Origin: Phycisphaerae bacterium
GTDB taxonomy: Bacteria > Planctomycetota > Phycisphaerae > Phycisphaerales > SM1A02
DNA: 64,000 nt
Direction of reading: 5' to 3'
Assembly (NCBI GenBank): GCA_016873275.1
Contig: VGXO01000002.1
Location: 80,383-144,382 of the forward strand
In this document: one piece after another, positions 16,976 through 25,837 of the stretch
Position numbering within the stretch: position 1 is the first letter of the stretch
How the letters are laid out: the number at the start of each line of letters is the position of its first letter
The notes under the pieces: model-generated
The model's database searches: none
The model's input: the letters and a program-made list of their open reading frames with translations, nothing else
What the model was told of the DNA's origin: nothing
Translations under genes and position numbers: made by a program

Positions 16976-18409
16976 TCATGACCCGACCGCGGCGGCGTGA
17001 GCGCCAGGTCCCTTCGCCCACGCCAGGTAGCCGCCTGCGACGTTCACCACGCGGCGTCCCCGACGCTTGAGCGCCGCCGCGGCGATCGTCGAGCGCTGAC
17101 CGCTCTGGCAATGCACGTAGAGCGGCTCGCCCGTGGGAACCTCCGCCACGCGAGGGAGCAGGCGGGTGTGCGCCACGTTGACGGCGTGCGCGATGCGTCC
17201 GACCTGGTGCTCGCTCGCTCGTCTCACGTCGAGGAGCGGAAGTCCCGGCGCCGCGTCGAGACGCCGCGCGAGCTCGTCGACGGAGATCTCCGGGATCGAC
17301 TCGTGGGCGCCACCCGCGGCGAAGTGCTGCTCGAGCGTCTGGTCGTCGACCCAGCCGGTCACCTGGTCAAGCCCGATGCGGACGAGGTTGCGGACGAGGC
17401 GATCGACCTCGGGCGCCTCGCAGACGAGCAGGAACGACTCCGACGGCTCGCCGTAGCTTCCCACCGCCATGAGGAACGCCGGGCCTGGTCGACTCCAGAG
17501 GCTGCCGGGCAGATGCTTGCCGACGAACGCCGGCTGCGCCCGCACGTCGATCGGCACGACGCCCTTCGCGAGGACGCCGGCGATCTCGCCCGCCGCGAGC
17601 TTGCGGGGAGTCGGCACCTTGCGGAGAAGCGGCACGCCGTCGCGATTCCACGCCTTCATTCGGGCGAAGTAGACCGGCGGCTCCGGCTGCCCCTCGAGGA
17701 TGGTCCGCACGAAGGCGCCCTCGTCCTCGAGGAGGCGGAGCATCGGACTGAATCGCCGCTCGTAGCCGAGGGTCGTCTGCGGCACCGCGCCAAGCGCCTT
17801 GCCGCAGGCGCTGCCGGCGCCGTGGGCGGGCCAGATCTGCAGATGGTCGGGCAGGCGCATGAAGCCCTTGGTCGAGCGGTAGAGGTCGTGCGCGAAGCCG
17901 TCGGCGACGCCTGCGAGACCCGCCGCGGACTCGAGCAGGTCGGGGCGACCAAGGTCGCCGACGAACATGAAGTCGCCCGTGATCACCCCCATCGGCTCGT
18001 TCGCGCCGCCGCCGCGGTCCTCGACGAGGTAGACGAGGTGCTCCGGCGTGTGCCCCGGGGTGTGGACCGCCTTGAAGTGGATGTTGCCGACCTTGAAGAG
18101 GTCGCCATCCCTCAGGATCGTGTGCGTGTAGGGTCCTACCCACGTCGACTGCCAGTCGGCGCCGCCGAGACCGGAGACGAAGACGCGTGCTCCGACGAGC
18201 TCGGCGAGCTCCCTCGCCCCGGAGAGGAAGTCCGCGTGGATGTGGGTCTCGGCGACGGCGGTGATCCTCAGACCGTGGCTCTTCGCGAGGTCGACGTAGC
18301 GATCGACGTCCCGCTCCGGATCGAAGACGATCGCCTCCCCGGTCTTCTGGCATCCGATCAGGTAGGTCGCCGCCGCCAGATCCTCGTCGTAGATCAGTCG
18401 CCAGAGCAT
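16976..18409 (-). CDS. CstB-like metallo-beta-lactamase/rhodanese protein (persulfide dioxygenase type)
   Basis: A 477-residue protein with three parts. Residues 1 to about 240 are a metallo-beta-lactamase fold with His56-x-His58-x-Asp60, His120 in a Thr-Pro-Gly-His motif, and Asp146 in Gly-Asp-Phe-Met-Phe, matching the mononuclear-iron persulfide dioxygenases. Phe at position 61, where classical hydrolases have His, is usual in this subfamily. Residues about 265-355 form a rhodanese fold lacking the active-site Cys loop. Residues about 370-470 form a second rhodanese with a canonical Cys434-Gln-Ser-Gly-Gln-Arg loop. This MBL, pseudo-rhodanese, rhodanese order is that of Staphylococcus CstB, which turns persulfides into thiosulfate. 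It likely detoxifies sulfide with the downstream exporter. GGAGG precedes the ATG. Confidence 0.85.
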   Translation of the reverse strand: MLWRLIYDEDLAAATYLIGCQKTGEAIVFDPERDVDRYVDLAKSHGLRITAVAETHIHADFLSGARELAELVGARVFVSGLGGADWQSTWVGPYTHTILRDGDLFKVGNIHFKAVHTPGHTPEHLVYLVEDRGGGANEPMGVITGDFMFVGDLGRPDLLESAAGLAGVADGFAHDLYRSTKGFMRLPDHLQIWPAHGAGSACGKALGAVPQTTLGYERRFSPMLRLLEDEGAFVRTILEGQPEPPVYFARMKAWNRDGVPLLRKVPTPRKLAAGEIAGVLAKGVVPIDVRAQPAFVGKHLPGSLWSRPGPAFLMAVGSYGEPSESFLLVCEAPEVDRLVRNLVRIGLDQVTGWVDDQTLEQHFAAGGAHESIPEISVDELARRLDAAPGLPLLDVRRASEHQVGRIAHAVNVAHTRLLPRVAEVPTGEPLYVHCQSGQRSTIAAAALKRRGRRVVNVAGGYLAWAKGPGAHAAAVGS

Positions 18410-18569
18410 CGGAGCTCCTCCGTTCGTGCCATGCGAAGTTCGGAGGGTATCGCCTCGCGCTCCGATGAACCAACGAACCAAAGCCGCCGGAGGCGACCTC
18501 GCGCGGCTCGGGCATGATCCACGACCTCCCCTCCGCGATGCGATCCCCGCTCGATGCCGGAACCTCTTC

Positions 18570-19301
18570 ATGAACCCCGCCGCCCTCGACCTCCTCTTCG
18601 CGCACCGATCGATCCGGCGATTCGCCGAGGGCGAGGTGCCCGACGAGCACGTGCGCCTCGCGGTCCGAGCCGGGCAGCAGGCGTCGACGAGCTCGAACGT
18701 GCAGGCGTACTCGATGCTCAGGCTGCGCGATCCCGCGGTGCTCGAGCGGTTGGTCGAGCTGACCGGCGGGCAGTCCAAGGTCGCCCGCTGCGGGGCGTTC
18801 TTCGTGGTCTGCGGCGACGTGCGCCGCCACCGCGTCCTCGCGAGGAAGGTCGGGCTGCCCTATCAGGCGCGGCTCGAGGGCTTCCTCGTCGCGGTCATCG
18901 ACGCGAGCCTCTTCGCGCAGAACCTCTGCGTGGCGTTCGAGTCGATGGGCTACGGCATCTGCTACATCGGCGGGCTCCGCAACGACCTGCCCGCGGTGCA
19001 ACGGCTCCTTGCCCTGCCGGAGGGCGTCTACCCCCTCTTTGGTCTCTGCGTCGGGATCCCCGCCGAGGATCCCGCCCCGCGCCCCCGCCTCGCGCCGGAA
19101 GCGGTGCTCCATGAGGAGCGCTATCCCGACGACGAGGCGATCCTCGCGTCGATCGATCAATACGACGGCGTCATGACCGCGTACTACGCCGAGCGGGGTT
19201 CGAGCGGCACCTGGTCGACCAAGATGGAGGCGCAGTTCAAGGAGCCCTACCGGACGTCCATCGCCGACTTCTATCGCTCGCAGGGAGCGGACCTGTCCTG
19301 A
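18570..19301 (+). CDS. NfsA-like NAD(P)H-dependent FMN nitroreductase
   Basis: A 243-residue protein of the nitroreductase superfamily, nearest to the NfsA type in length and arrangement. The N-terminal His-Arg-Ser-Ile-Arg-Arg-Phe is the FMN-contacting motif. Ala-Ser-Thr-Ser-Ser-Asn-Val-Gln follows, then a central Asp-Ala-Ser-Leu-Phe-Ala-Gln-Asn-Leu helix, Gly-Tyr-Gly-Ile-Cys-Tyr-Ile-Gly-Gly and Leu-Cys-Val-Gly-Ile-Pro. Such enzymes reduce nitroaromatics, quinones or flavins by two electrons. It is divergent from the persulfide dioxygenase-like gene, so a link to redox or sulfur stress is possible. The ATG at 18570 starts the conserved region; a longer in-frame extension to 18426 looks unreal. 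Confidence 0.85.
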   Translation: MNPAALDLLFAHRSIRRFAEGEVPDEHVRLAVRAGQQASTSSNVQAYSMLRLRDPAVLERLVELTGGQSKVARCGAFFVVCGDVRRHRVLARKVGLPYQARLEGFLVAVIDASLFAQNLCVAFESMGYGICYIGGLRNDLPAVQRLLALPEGVYPLFGLCVGIPAEDPAPRPRLAPEAVLHEERYPDDEAILASIDQYDGVMTAYYAERGSSGTWSTKMEAQFKEPYRTSIADFYRSQGADLS

Positions 19302-19549
19302 TCCGCTCGAGAGTTCGATCCGGGTGGGGTCGGCTTCGGAGCGACCTCCACGGTCTCGATGACTTCCACGGCCTCCACGGCCGCGTCTCCGCGGCGGCGA
19401 ATGACCTCGCGATCCGATTCGATCGGGGGACGCTCGCTTCCGGTCCGAGTCACTCCATCTCTACGCTTCTCCGGGCGATCCCACCGATCGACCGGATGCG
19501 GCGGAAGTTCGCCGACGAGAGGTTCACCCGTCCTCGAGGAGTCCCACCG

Positions 19550-20140
19550 ATGGTCTCGACCGCCACCAGCGCCTCCACCCCCCGCGCCGAGTCGTCCTTG
19601 GAGATCGATGCAGCGACGGCGAAGCGTTGGCTCGACTCCGGCGACGCGGTGATGTTCGACGTCCGCGAGGCGGACGAGCGAGCTGCCGAGTGGATCGACG
19701 GCACCGAGTTCCTGCCCCTCTCCCAGTTCGACGCCAAGGTCGCGATCGCCCGCGCGCCGCGGAAGGTGATCTTTCACTGCCGCAGCGGCAAGCGCGGGCT
19801 CGATGCGCTCGGTCGCTTCACGCAGGCAGGCGGCAGGAACGCCTTCAACCTTGCCGGCGGCATCGGGGCGTGGAGAAGCGGCGGGCTCGCGGTCAAGACC
19901 GGCAAGGCGCCCCCGATCTCGATCATGCGGCAGGTGCAGATCGTGGTCGGCACCATGGTGCTCGTCGGCAGCGCCCTCGCCTACTTCCTCGCGAATCCTT
20001 GGTTCCTGGTGATCCCCGCCTTCTTCGGCGCCGGGCTCGCGTTCGCTGGGCTCACCGGCACCTGCGGTCTGGCGGCGTTCCTCTCGGTGATGCCCTGGAA
20101 CCGCTTCGAGGCACCGAAGGGCGCCTCCTGCGGTCGCTGA
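19550..20140 (+). CDS. Rhodanese domain fused to DUF2892 membrane domain
   Basis: A 196-residue protein. Residues about 16-112 are a single rhodanese domain with catalytic Cys77 in His-Cys-Arg-Ser-Gly-Lys-Arg and the Phe-Asp-Val-Arg-Glu segment before it. Two hydrophobic helices follow at about 130-145 and 150-170, then Gly-Thr-Cys-Gly-Leu, which fits the DUF2892 inner-membrane domain. Such fusions are found in sulfur-handling loci and place the sulfurtransferase at the cytoplasmic face of the membrane. A GAGGAG ribosome binding site lies before the ATG. The 248-base gap upstream shows no clear element. The location beside CstB-like and YeiH-like genes supports a role in persulfide trafficking. 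Confidence 0.85.
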   Translation: MVSTATSASTPRAESSLEIDAATAKRWLDSGDAVMFDVREADERAAEWIDGTEFLPLSQFDAKVAIARAPRKVIFHCRSGKRGLDALGRFTQAGGRNAFNLAGGIGAWRSGGLAVKTGKAPPISIMRQVQIVVGTMVLVGSALAYFLANPWFLVIPAFFGAGLAFAGLTGTCGLAAFLSVMPWNRFEAPKGASCGR

Positions 20141-20153
20141 CGCAGGCGAGCCG

Positions 20154-20744
20154 TCAGACCCGCCGGGGAAGACCGGCGAGGATCGCGTCCACCAGCGCCT
20201 CCGGCTCCGGCAGGCGTCCCGGCCCTCCGCTGCGGCAGGCGTGCCAGCCCTCGGCGGGCTCGACGATCGCGAATCCGTCCTCGCGAAGCGTGGCGAGGTT
20301 CCGCCGCGTCGCGGGCTGCTGCCACATCAGCTCGTTCATGGAGGGGGCAAGCAGCGTCGGCTGGCGGCGACGATCGAGGACCGACGCGAGGAGGCACACC
20401 GGATCGCTCGTGAGACCGGTCGCGAGCCGCCCCATGAGGTCCATCGTGCAGGGCGCGATGATCATCAGCTCCGCCTCGCGGGCGAGCCGCACGTGCTGCG
20501 GGTCGGCGCGATCGAGGGCCTCCCAGGGATCCCGGTAGACCGCCCGACCGCTGAGCGACTCGAAGACGAGGGGCGTCACGAAGCGCATGGCGGCGTCGGT
20601 CATCGCGACGGTGACCTCGGCGCCGGACTGCACCAAGGTGCTCACGAGCCCCGCGATCTTGTACGCGGCGATGCCCCCTCCGACGCCGACGATCACGCGG
20701 CGGGAGGCGAGCGCGGCGAGCCGCCGAGGATCGCCGTGGTCCAT
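20154..20744 (-). CDS. coaC: Phosphopantothenoylcysteine decarboxylase (CoaC-like flavoprotein)
   Basis: A 196-residue HFCD-family flavoprotein. It has the N-terminal Gly-Gly-Gly-Ile-Ala-Ala-Tyr-Lys flavin-binding motif, a His-Val-x-Leu-Ala segment with the probable catalytic His, and the substrate clamp Pro-Ser-Met-Asn-Glu-Leu-Met-Trp. It would decarboxylate 4-phosphopantothenoylcysteine in coenzyme A synthesis. Most bacteria use a bifunctional CoaBC; here only the decarboxylase domain is present, so the CoaB synthetase must be encoded elsewhere. It lies 11 bases after rpoZ in the same direction, and rpoZ next to a coaBC gene is a common bacterial arrangement. Confidence 0.85.
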   Translation of the reverse strand: MDHGDPRRLAALASRRVIVGVGGGIAAYKIAGLVSTLVQSGAEVTVAMTDAAMRFVTPLVFESLSGRAVYRDPWEALDRADPQHVRLAREAELMIIAPCTMDLMGRLATGLTSDPVCLLASVLDRRRQPTLLAPSMNELMWQQPATRRNLATLREDGFAIVEPAEGWHACRSGGPGRLPEPEALVDAILAGLPRRV

Positions 20745-20755
20745 CGAGGGACGCC

Positions 20756-20962
20756 TCAGTTCTTGGAGTCAGGCTCGACGAGGGAGATCTTGCCCTGCAG
20801 GATCTCGTCGATCACGACCTCGAAGTCGCTGCGACCCTTGCGCTCGACCATGGGTCGATCCCCCGCGATGAGCTCCTCGAGGCGCCGCTGGATGAGGGCG
20901 GTCAGCTTGAAGCGACCTCCGAACTTCCGGACGATCTCATCGCTGTTCAGGGCTTCGATCAT
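20756..20962 (-). CDS. rpoZ: RNA polymerase omega subunit
   Basis: A 68-residue protein with the conserved omega core Phe-Lys-Leu-Thr-Ala-Leu-Ile-Gln-Arg-Arg-Leu-Glu-Glu-Leu and the following Arg-Pro-Met-Val. Omega binds the beta-prime C-terminus and helps assemble RNA polymerase. The length is normal for short omega proteins. It is the first gene of a two-gene operon with the CoaC-like gene. A possible -10 box (TATCAT on the minus strand, 21026-21031) lies in the 134-base divergent region shared with the ClC gene. Confidence 0.88.
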   Translation of the reverse strand: MIEALNSDEIVRKFGGRFKLTALIQRRLEELIAGDRPMVERKGRSDFEVVIDEILQGKISLVEPDSKN

Positions 20963-21096
20963 GGGGCAGCACCTCTCGAGGAACCCTCCGACCGGGGCGA
21001 CGTCCGCCGCCGGGGGGAATCGGGCATGATACCGAGCGACCCGTCTTCCGACGAGGGTCTCGTCGAGTCGCCCCCGACGCCCCGAACGCCCGCGGC

Positions 21097-22932
21097 ATGA
21101 CCCCGCCTCCCGCCACCCCTCCGACCTCCCTCCGCCAACGCCTCCGCGGCGTGCTGGTAGGGCTCGGAGGCGCCTCCTTGGCGACCGCGACGGTGGTCGG
21201 CATCGTGATGGGTCTCGCGGCGCTCGCCTTCATCCATCCCATCCATTGGGCGGAGAAGACCCTCGGTCGGGAGGTCGCCGGACACGTCCCGTGGGTGGGT
21301 CTGGCGATCCTGGTGACCGCCCCCATGATCGGGGGGCTGCTCACCGGCATCCTCCGCTGGCTCGTGCCGCTCAAGATCGGCGGACACGGGGTGACGCAGG
21401 TCCTCTACGCGATCCACCGCGACGGGGCGAGGCTTCCGCCGGCGATCGGGATCCGCCAGTGGCTCGGCTCGACCTTCACGATCGGCTCCGGCGGCTCGGC
21501 GGGACCCGAGGGTCCGATCGTCGCGATCGGCTCGGTGGTCGGCTCCTCGATGGGTCGGCTCCTCCGCACCGATGCGGAGTCCACCCGCACGCTCCTCGGC
21601 TGCGGCGCCGCCGCCGGCTTCGCTGCGGTCTTCAACGCGCCGATCGCCGGGATCTTCTTCGTCCTCGAGGTGCTGCTCCGCGACTTCTCGCTGCGGCTCT
21701 TCACGCCGATCGTGGTGGCGGCGGTGGTCTCCGGCGCGACCGCGCAGACGATCCTCGGATCGAACCAGCCGCTCTTCGGCGTCGGCCCGGAGACCTTCGG
21801 CGGCGACGCGTTCGCCTTCACGCTCGAGCAGATCCCGATGTTCCTGCTGCTCGGAACGACCTGCGGGGTCGGCGCCGTCGCGGCGATGCGGAGCCTCGTC
21901 ATCGCGGAGAAGGGTCTCGGTCGCGTCTTCGGCGCCGCGAGGATCCCGGGGCTCCTCCATCCGGCGATGGGAGGACTCCTCCTCGGCGCGACCGGTGGGG
22001 CGTTCTGGTGGATGACCCGCGGCGGCGCCTGGCCGATCGAGTCGCTGCCGCCCTTCCTCGGCACCGGCTACGACATGATCCGCGAGGTGGTCTCCGGCGA
22101 GTTCTTCCGGCTGCACCAGTCGGACGCCGCGGCCGTGCTGGCGATCCTCCTCGTCCTCAAGATGCTCGGCATCGGCTTCACCCTCGGCTCCGGCGGCGCC
22201 GGCGGGTTCTTCGCGCCGGCGATGTTCCTCGGCGCCGCGCTCGGCGGACTGTTCGGGCTGCTCGCCGCGGAGCTCGCGTGGCTTCCCGGCGCATCGCCCG
22301 CGGTCTGCGCCCTCGTCGGCATGGCGGCGATGGTCGCCGCGACGACGCACGCGCCGATGACGGGCGTCCTCCTCGTCTACGAGCTCACCCGCGACTACGA
22401 CTTCATCCTGCCGCTGATGCTCGTCGCGGCGATCGCCACCAGCCTCTCGAGGCGCGTCGCGGGCGAGAGCCTCTACACCGCCGAGCTCGCGGCGCTCGGC
22501 GTGCGCCTCGGTCGCTCGGGCGACCACGCGATCCTCCGCCGCTCGAAGGTGGGCGACCTGCCGCTGCGGGCGGCGGTGACGCTGCATGCCACCGACCGAG
22601 GTCCGCGCCTCGTCGAGCTCGCGGAGAAGCATCCGGTCAGCGACTTCGTGGTGGTCGACTCGGAGGACCGCTTCCTCGGCCTCGTGCCGGGCGACCTCCT
22701 CCGCGATGCGCTCGTCTACCGCGAGTCGCTGCCGCTGCTGCAGGTCAGCGAGATGATGCGACCCGGGCTTCCCACGCTCGACGCGCACGACACGCTCGAC
22801 GTGGCGGTCGAGAAGTTCGCCCGCGCCGACTGCGAGAGCCTCCCGGTCCTCGACGAGGACGGGCGGGTCCTCGGCATGGCGACCCGCACGCGGATGCTCC
22901 GCCACTACCACGCGAAGCTCGAGCAGGACTGA
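21097..22932 (+). CDS. ClC-family chloride channel/transporter with CBS domains
   Basis: A 611-residue membrane protein. The N-terminal 450 residues form the ClC core: Gly-Ser-Gly-Gly-Ser-Ala-Gly-Pro-Glu-Gly-Pro at about 130-140 supplies the selectivity motif with the gating glutamate at about 138. Gly-Ser-Gly-Gly-Ala-Gly-Gly-Phe-Phe-Ala-Pro is the Gly-x-Phe-x-Pro region. The C-terminal 120 residues hold a pair of CBS domains, which commonly bind nucleotides and regulate transport. ClC proteins are chloride channels or chloride/proton exchangers. A single base separates its stop from the rnpA start, so the two may be co-transcribed. Confidence 0.9.
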   Translation: MTPPPATPPTSLRQRLRGVLVGLGGASLATATVVGIVMGLAALAFIHPIHWAEKTLGREVAGHVPWVGLAILVTAPMIGGLLTGILRWLVPLKIGGHGVTQVLYAIHRDGARLPPAIGIRQWLGSTFTIGSGGSAGPEGPIVAIGSVVGSSMGRLLRTDAESTRTLLGCGAAAGFAAVFNAPIAGIFFVLEVLLRDFSLRLFTPIVVAAVVSGATAQTILGSNQPLFGVGPETFGGDAFAFTLEQIPMFLLLGTTCGVGAVAAMRSLVIAEKGLGRVFGAARIPGLLHPAMGGLLLGATGGAFWWMTRGGAWPIESLPPFLGTGYDMIREVVSGEFFRLHQSDAAAVLAILLVLKMLGIGFTLGSGGAGGFFAPAMFLGAALGGLFGLLAAELAWLPGASPAVCALVGMAAMVAATTHAPMTGVLLVYELTRDYDFILPLMLVAAIATSLSRRVAGESLYTAELAALGVRLGRSGDHAILRRSKVGDLPLRAAVTLHATDRGPRLVELAEKHPVSDFVVVDSEDRFLGLVPGDLLRDALVYRESLPLLQVSEMMRPGLPTLDAHDTLDVAVEKFARADCESLPVLDEDGRVLGMATRTRMLRHYHAKLEQD

Positions 22933-22933
22933 G

Positions 22934-23356
22934 ATGAGCCCTGCCTCCGAGCCGCCCCGACCGCCGCGCGCCGAGCGATTCGGTCGCTCGATGCGGCTCC
23001 GCTCCGGCGCGGAGTTCGACGCCGTCTTCGCGGCGAAGCAGCGGAGCCGCAGCGGTCCCCTCCTCGTCTTCGGACGCCCCAACGGCGGTCCCCTCTCGCG
23101 GCTCGGGCTCTCGGTCGGTCGGGCGGTCGGGGGCAGCGTCGACCGCCATCGACTGAAGCGCCTCCTCCGCGAGGCGTTCCGGACGACGCGGACCGACCTC
23201 CCGCGCGGCTTCGACCTCCTCGTGGTGATCCGCCCGCACGCCTTCCTCCGGCTCGAGGAGTACCGCGATCACCTCCGCCGCGCCGCGGCGGGCGTCGCGC
23301 GGGCCTGGTCGAGGGCGACGCCCGACGCCCCATCGCCCCCGGAGCGGTCCCCGTGA
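22934..23356 (+). CDS. rnpA: Ribonuclease P protein component
   Basis: A 140-residue basic protein with the RnpA signature [18 protein letters not shown]. The conserved Arg-rich helix binds the RNA subunit, and the protein helps RNase P mature the 5' ends of tRNAs. Phe at about residue 20 and the Asp-Leu-Leu-Val segment fit the fold. About 15 extra Pro/Arg-rich residues stand at the start and a Pro-rich tail at the end. Usually rpmH precedes rnpA; here a ClC gene does. The stop overlaps the yidD GTG by four bases. Confidence 0.92.
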   Translation: MSPASEPPRPPRAERFGRSMRLRSGAEFDAVFAAKQRSRSGPLLVFGRPNGGPLSRLGLSVGRAVGGSVDRHRLKRLLREAFRTTRTDLPRGFDLLVVIRPHAFLRLEEYRDHLRRAAAGVARAWSRATPDAPSPPERSP

Positions 23357-23586
23357 GGGGCGATCGTCCCGGGCTGGTCGCGCGGCTCCTCATCCTCGGC
23401 GTCCGCGGCTACCAGCGGGTGCTCTCGCCCGTCCTCGGCGGTCAGTGCCGCTTCACGCCGAGCTGCTCGATCTACGCCCTCGAGGCGATCGAGCGGCACG
23501 GGGCGATCCGAGGCTCCTGGCTCGTCGCCCGCCGAGTCGGTCGCTGCCATCCATGGGGCGGCGGCGGTCACGACCCGGTGCCCTGA
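23353..23586 (+). CDS. yidD: Membrane protein insertion efficiency factor YidD
   Basis: A 77-residue protein with all family marks: [16 protein letters not shown]-x-Tyr-Ala, the helix starting Glu-Ala-Ile, and [11 protein letters not shown]. YidD aids membrane protein insertion by YidC. A GTG start overlaps the rnpA stop. The usual next gene, yidC, is absent and a peptidase follows instead. Confidence 0.93.
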   Translation: MRGDRPGLVARLLILGVRGYQRVLSPVLGGQCRFTPSCSIYALEAIERHGAIRGSWLVARRVGRCHPWGGGGHDPVP

Positions 23587-23636
23587 CCCCGGTCGGTATC
23601 GTCCCCGACTCGCTCCCGCACCCCTCGAGTCGCCCC

Positions 23637-25760
23637 ATGCCCCGCGCCATCCTCGCCCTGCTCGCCGCCGGTTCCTTCCTCGCCTCCGCCGAGGCGCAGC
23701 TCACCTACCCGACCACCAAGAAGGTCGATCAGGTCGACGACTACCACGGCACCGCGGTGGAGGATCCCTACCGCTGGCTCGAGAACGACGTGCGCGTCGA
23801 CTCGGAGGTCGCGGCGTGGGTCGCGGCGCAGAACGAGGTCACCGACGCGTTCCTCGCGTCGATCCCCGAGCGCGTGGCGATCCGCGCGCGGCTGGAGACC
23901 CTCTTCGACTATCCCCGCTACGGCTCGCCCTCGAAGCAGGGCTCCCGCTACGTCTTCCTGAAGAACGACGGGCTGCAGAACCAGTCGGTGCTCTACGTGC
24001 AGGACTCGCTCGATGGCGACGCCCGCGTGCTTCTTGATCCGAACGCGTGGTCCGCGGACGGCACCGTCGCCCTCGCGGGACTCTCCTTCTCCGACTCGGG
24101 CGACCTGCTCGCCTTCGCGCAGAGCGAGGCGGGCTCGGACTGGAGGCGCTGGCGGGTGATGGACGTGCGCACCGGCGAGTGGCTCGCGGACAAGCTTCGT
24201 TGGGTGAAGTTCGGCGGGGCGTCCTGGACCAAGGACGAGAAGGGCTTCTTCTACACCCGCTTTCCCGCGACGAAGCCGGGGGAGGAGTTCCAGTCGCTCA
24301 ACCTCAACAACCGTGTCTACTACCACCGGCTCGGCACGCCGCAGGAGGAGGACGTGCTCGTCTACGCGGCGCCGGAGCATCCCGAGTGGGGCTTCGGGGC
24401 AGGCGTGACGGAGGACGGCAACTACCTCGTCATCGCCGCCTCGAAGGGCACCGACGACAAGAACCTGCTCCTGATCCGCGACCTCGCGGAGCCCTACGCC
24501 GCGCCGGTCACCATCGTCGGCGAGTTCGCGAACGAGTGGACGATCCTCGGGAACGACGGCACGACCTTCTACGCGAAGACCGACCTCGACGCGCCGCGGA
24601 GGCGGATCGTCTCCTTCGACGTCCGCGAGGGGCTCTCCTCGCTCCGTGAGCTCGTGCCGCAGCAGCCGGAGGTGCTCGAGCAGGCGGGCATGGTCGGCGA
24701 CTTCCTCGTCGCGCAGTACCTGAAGGATGTGCTGCCCGTGGTCCGGCTCCACCGCACCGACGGCTCGCTCGACCGCGAGGTCGCGCTGCCCGGGCTCGGC
24801 TCCGCAAGCGGCTTCGACGGTCGCCGCCGCGACCGCGAGACCTTCTACACCTACACCTCCTTCAACGAGCCTCCGACGATCTACCGCCTCGACCTCGCGA
24901 GCGGCGCGTCGGTGGTCTTTCGGCGCACCGAGGTCGACGTGGACCTCTCCGCCTACGAGGTCGAGCAGGTCTTCTATCCCTCGAAGGACGGGACCCGCGT
25001 GCCGATGTTCATCGTGCACCGTCGGGGCGTCCCGCGGGATGGCTCGCAGCCGACGCTCCTCTATGGCTACGGCGGCTTCAACGTCTCCCTGACGCCGCGG
25101 TTCTCGCCGACGGTCGCCGCGTGGCTCGAGCTCGGCGGCGTCTACGCCATGGCGAACCTGCGGGGCGGCGGCGAGTACGGTCGCGACTGGCACGAGGCGG
25201 GCAAGAAGCTCCGCAAGCAGAACGTCTTCGACGACTTCATCGCCGCGGCGGAGTTCCTCGTCGCCGAGAAGTGGACCCGCCCCGACCGCCTCGCGATCCA
25301 AGGTGGCTCGAACGGCGGGCTCCTCGTCGGCGCGGTGATGATCCAGCGACCGGATCTCTTCGGCGCGGCGCTGCCGGCGGTCGGGGTGATGGACATGCTG
25401 CGGTTCCAGCGGTTCACCGCCGGTCGCTACTGGACCGACGACTACGGCTCCTCCGACGATGCGACCGAGTTCGGGGCGCTGTGGGCGTACTCCCCCTACC
25501 ACCGCCTCGCCCCGGGCACCCCGTATCCCGCCACCATGGTCACCACCGCGGACACCGACGACCGCGTGGTGCCGGGTCACTCCTTCAAGTTCGCCGCGCG
25601 GCTGCAGGAATGCCACCGGGGCAACGCGCCCGTCCTGATCCGCATCGAGACCGCCGCCGGGCATGGCGCCGGCAAGCCCCTCTCGAAGACGATCGAGGAG
25701 TACGCCGACATGTGGGCGTTCCTCGTGAAGGTGCTGCGGATGTCGCCGCCCGCGAACTGA
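23637..25760 (+). CDS. Prolyl oligopeptidase family serine peptidase (S9A)
   Basis: A 707-residue exported peptidase. A signal peptide covers residues 1 to about 20 (Ala/Leu-rich, ending Ala-Glu-Ala). Residues about 30-420 hold a short helical start and the seven-bladed propeller; the Asp-Pro-Tyr-Arg-Trp-Leu-Glu motif near residue 40 is typical of the family. The C-terminal alpha/beta-hydrolase carries Gly-Gly-Ser-Asn-Gly-Gly with catalytic Ser at about 558, Asp at about 642 in Asp-Thr-Asp-Asp-Arg-Val-Val-Pro, and His at about 676 in Gly-His-Gly-Ala-Gly. S9A enzymes cut short peptides after proline. It follows yidD by 50 bases and is convergent with the FAH-family gene, with a hairpin between. 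Confidence 0.93.
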   Translation: MPRAILALLAAGSFLASAEAQLTYPTTKKVDQVDDYHGTAVEDPYRWLENDVRVDSEVAAWVAAQNEVTDAFLASIPERVAIRARLETLFDYPRYGSPSKQGSRYVFLKNDGLQNQSVLYVQDSLDGDARVLLDPNAWSADGTVALAGLSFSDSGDLLAFAQSEAGSDWRRWRVMDVRTGEWLADKLRWVKFGGASWTKDEKGFFYTRFPATKPGEEFQSLNLNNRVYYHRLGTPQEEDVLVYAAPEHPEWGFGAGVTEDGNYLVIAASKGTDDKNLLLIRDLAEPYAAPVTIVGEFANEWTILGNDGTTFYAKTDLDAPRRRIVSFDVREGLSSLRELVPQQPEVLEQAGMVGDFLVAQYLKDVLPVVRLHRTDGSLDREVALPGLGSASGFDGRRRDRETFYTYTSFNEPPTIYRLDLASGASVVFRRTEVDVDLSAYEVEQVFYPSKDGTRVPMFIVHRRGVPRDGSQPTLLYGYGGFNVSLTPRFSPTVAAWLELGGVYAMANLRGGGEYGRDWHEAGKKLRKQNVFDDFIAAAEFLVAEKWTRPDRLAIQGGSNGGLLVGAVMIQRPDLFGAALPAVGVMDMLRFQRFTAGRYWTDDYGSSDDATEFGALWAYSPYHRLAPGTPYPATMVTTADTDDRVVPGHSFKFAARLQECHRGNAPVLIRIETAAGHGAGKPLSKTIEEYADMWAFLVKVLRMSPPAN

Positions 25761-25806
25761 GCCGCCGACCCTTCCGTGCCGGCGACGTTCGGCGGTCGTT
25801 CCCGAC

Positions 25807-25832
25807 GCCCCTCGCGCGGTCGCGCGAGGGGC
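25807..25832. terminator. Hairpin between convergent genes
   Basis: Perfect 12-base arms (25807-25818 and 25821-25832) separated by two bases. There is no T-tract, so it may stop transcription from both sides only weakly. Confidence 0.4.
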
Positions 25833-25837
25833 GGGCG

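Noticed and set aside
19300..19325. tRNA T-loop-like GAGTTCGATCC
   Set aside because: No acceptor stem, anticodon arm or D-arm can be built around it.
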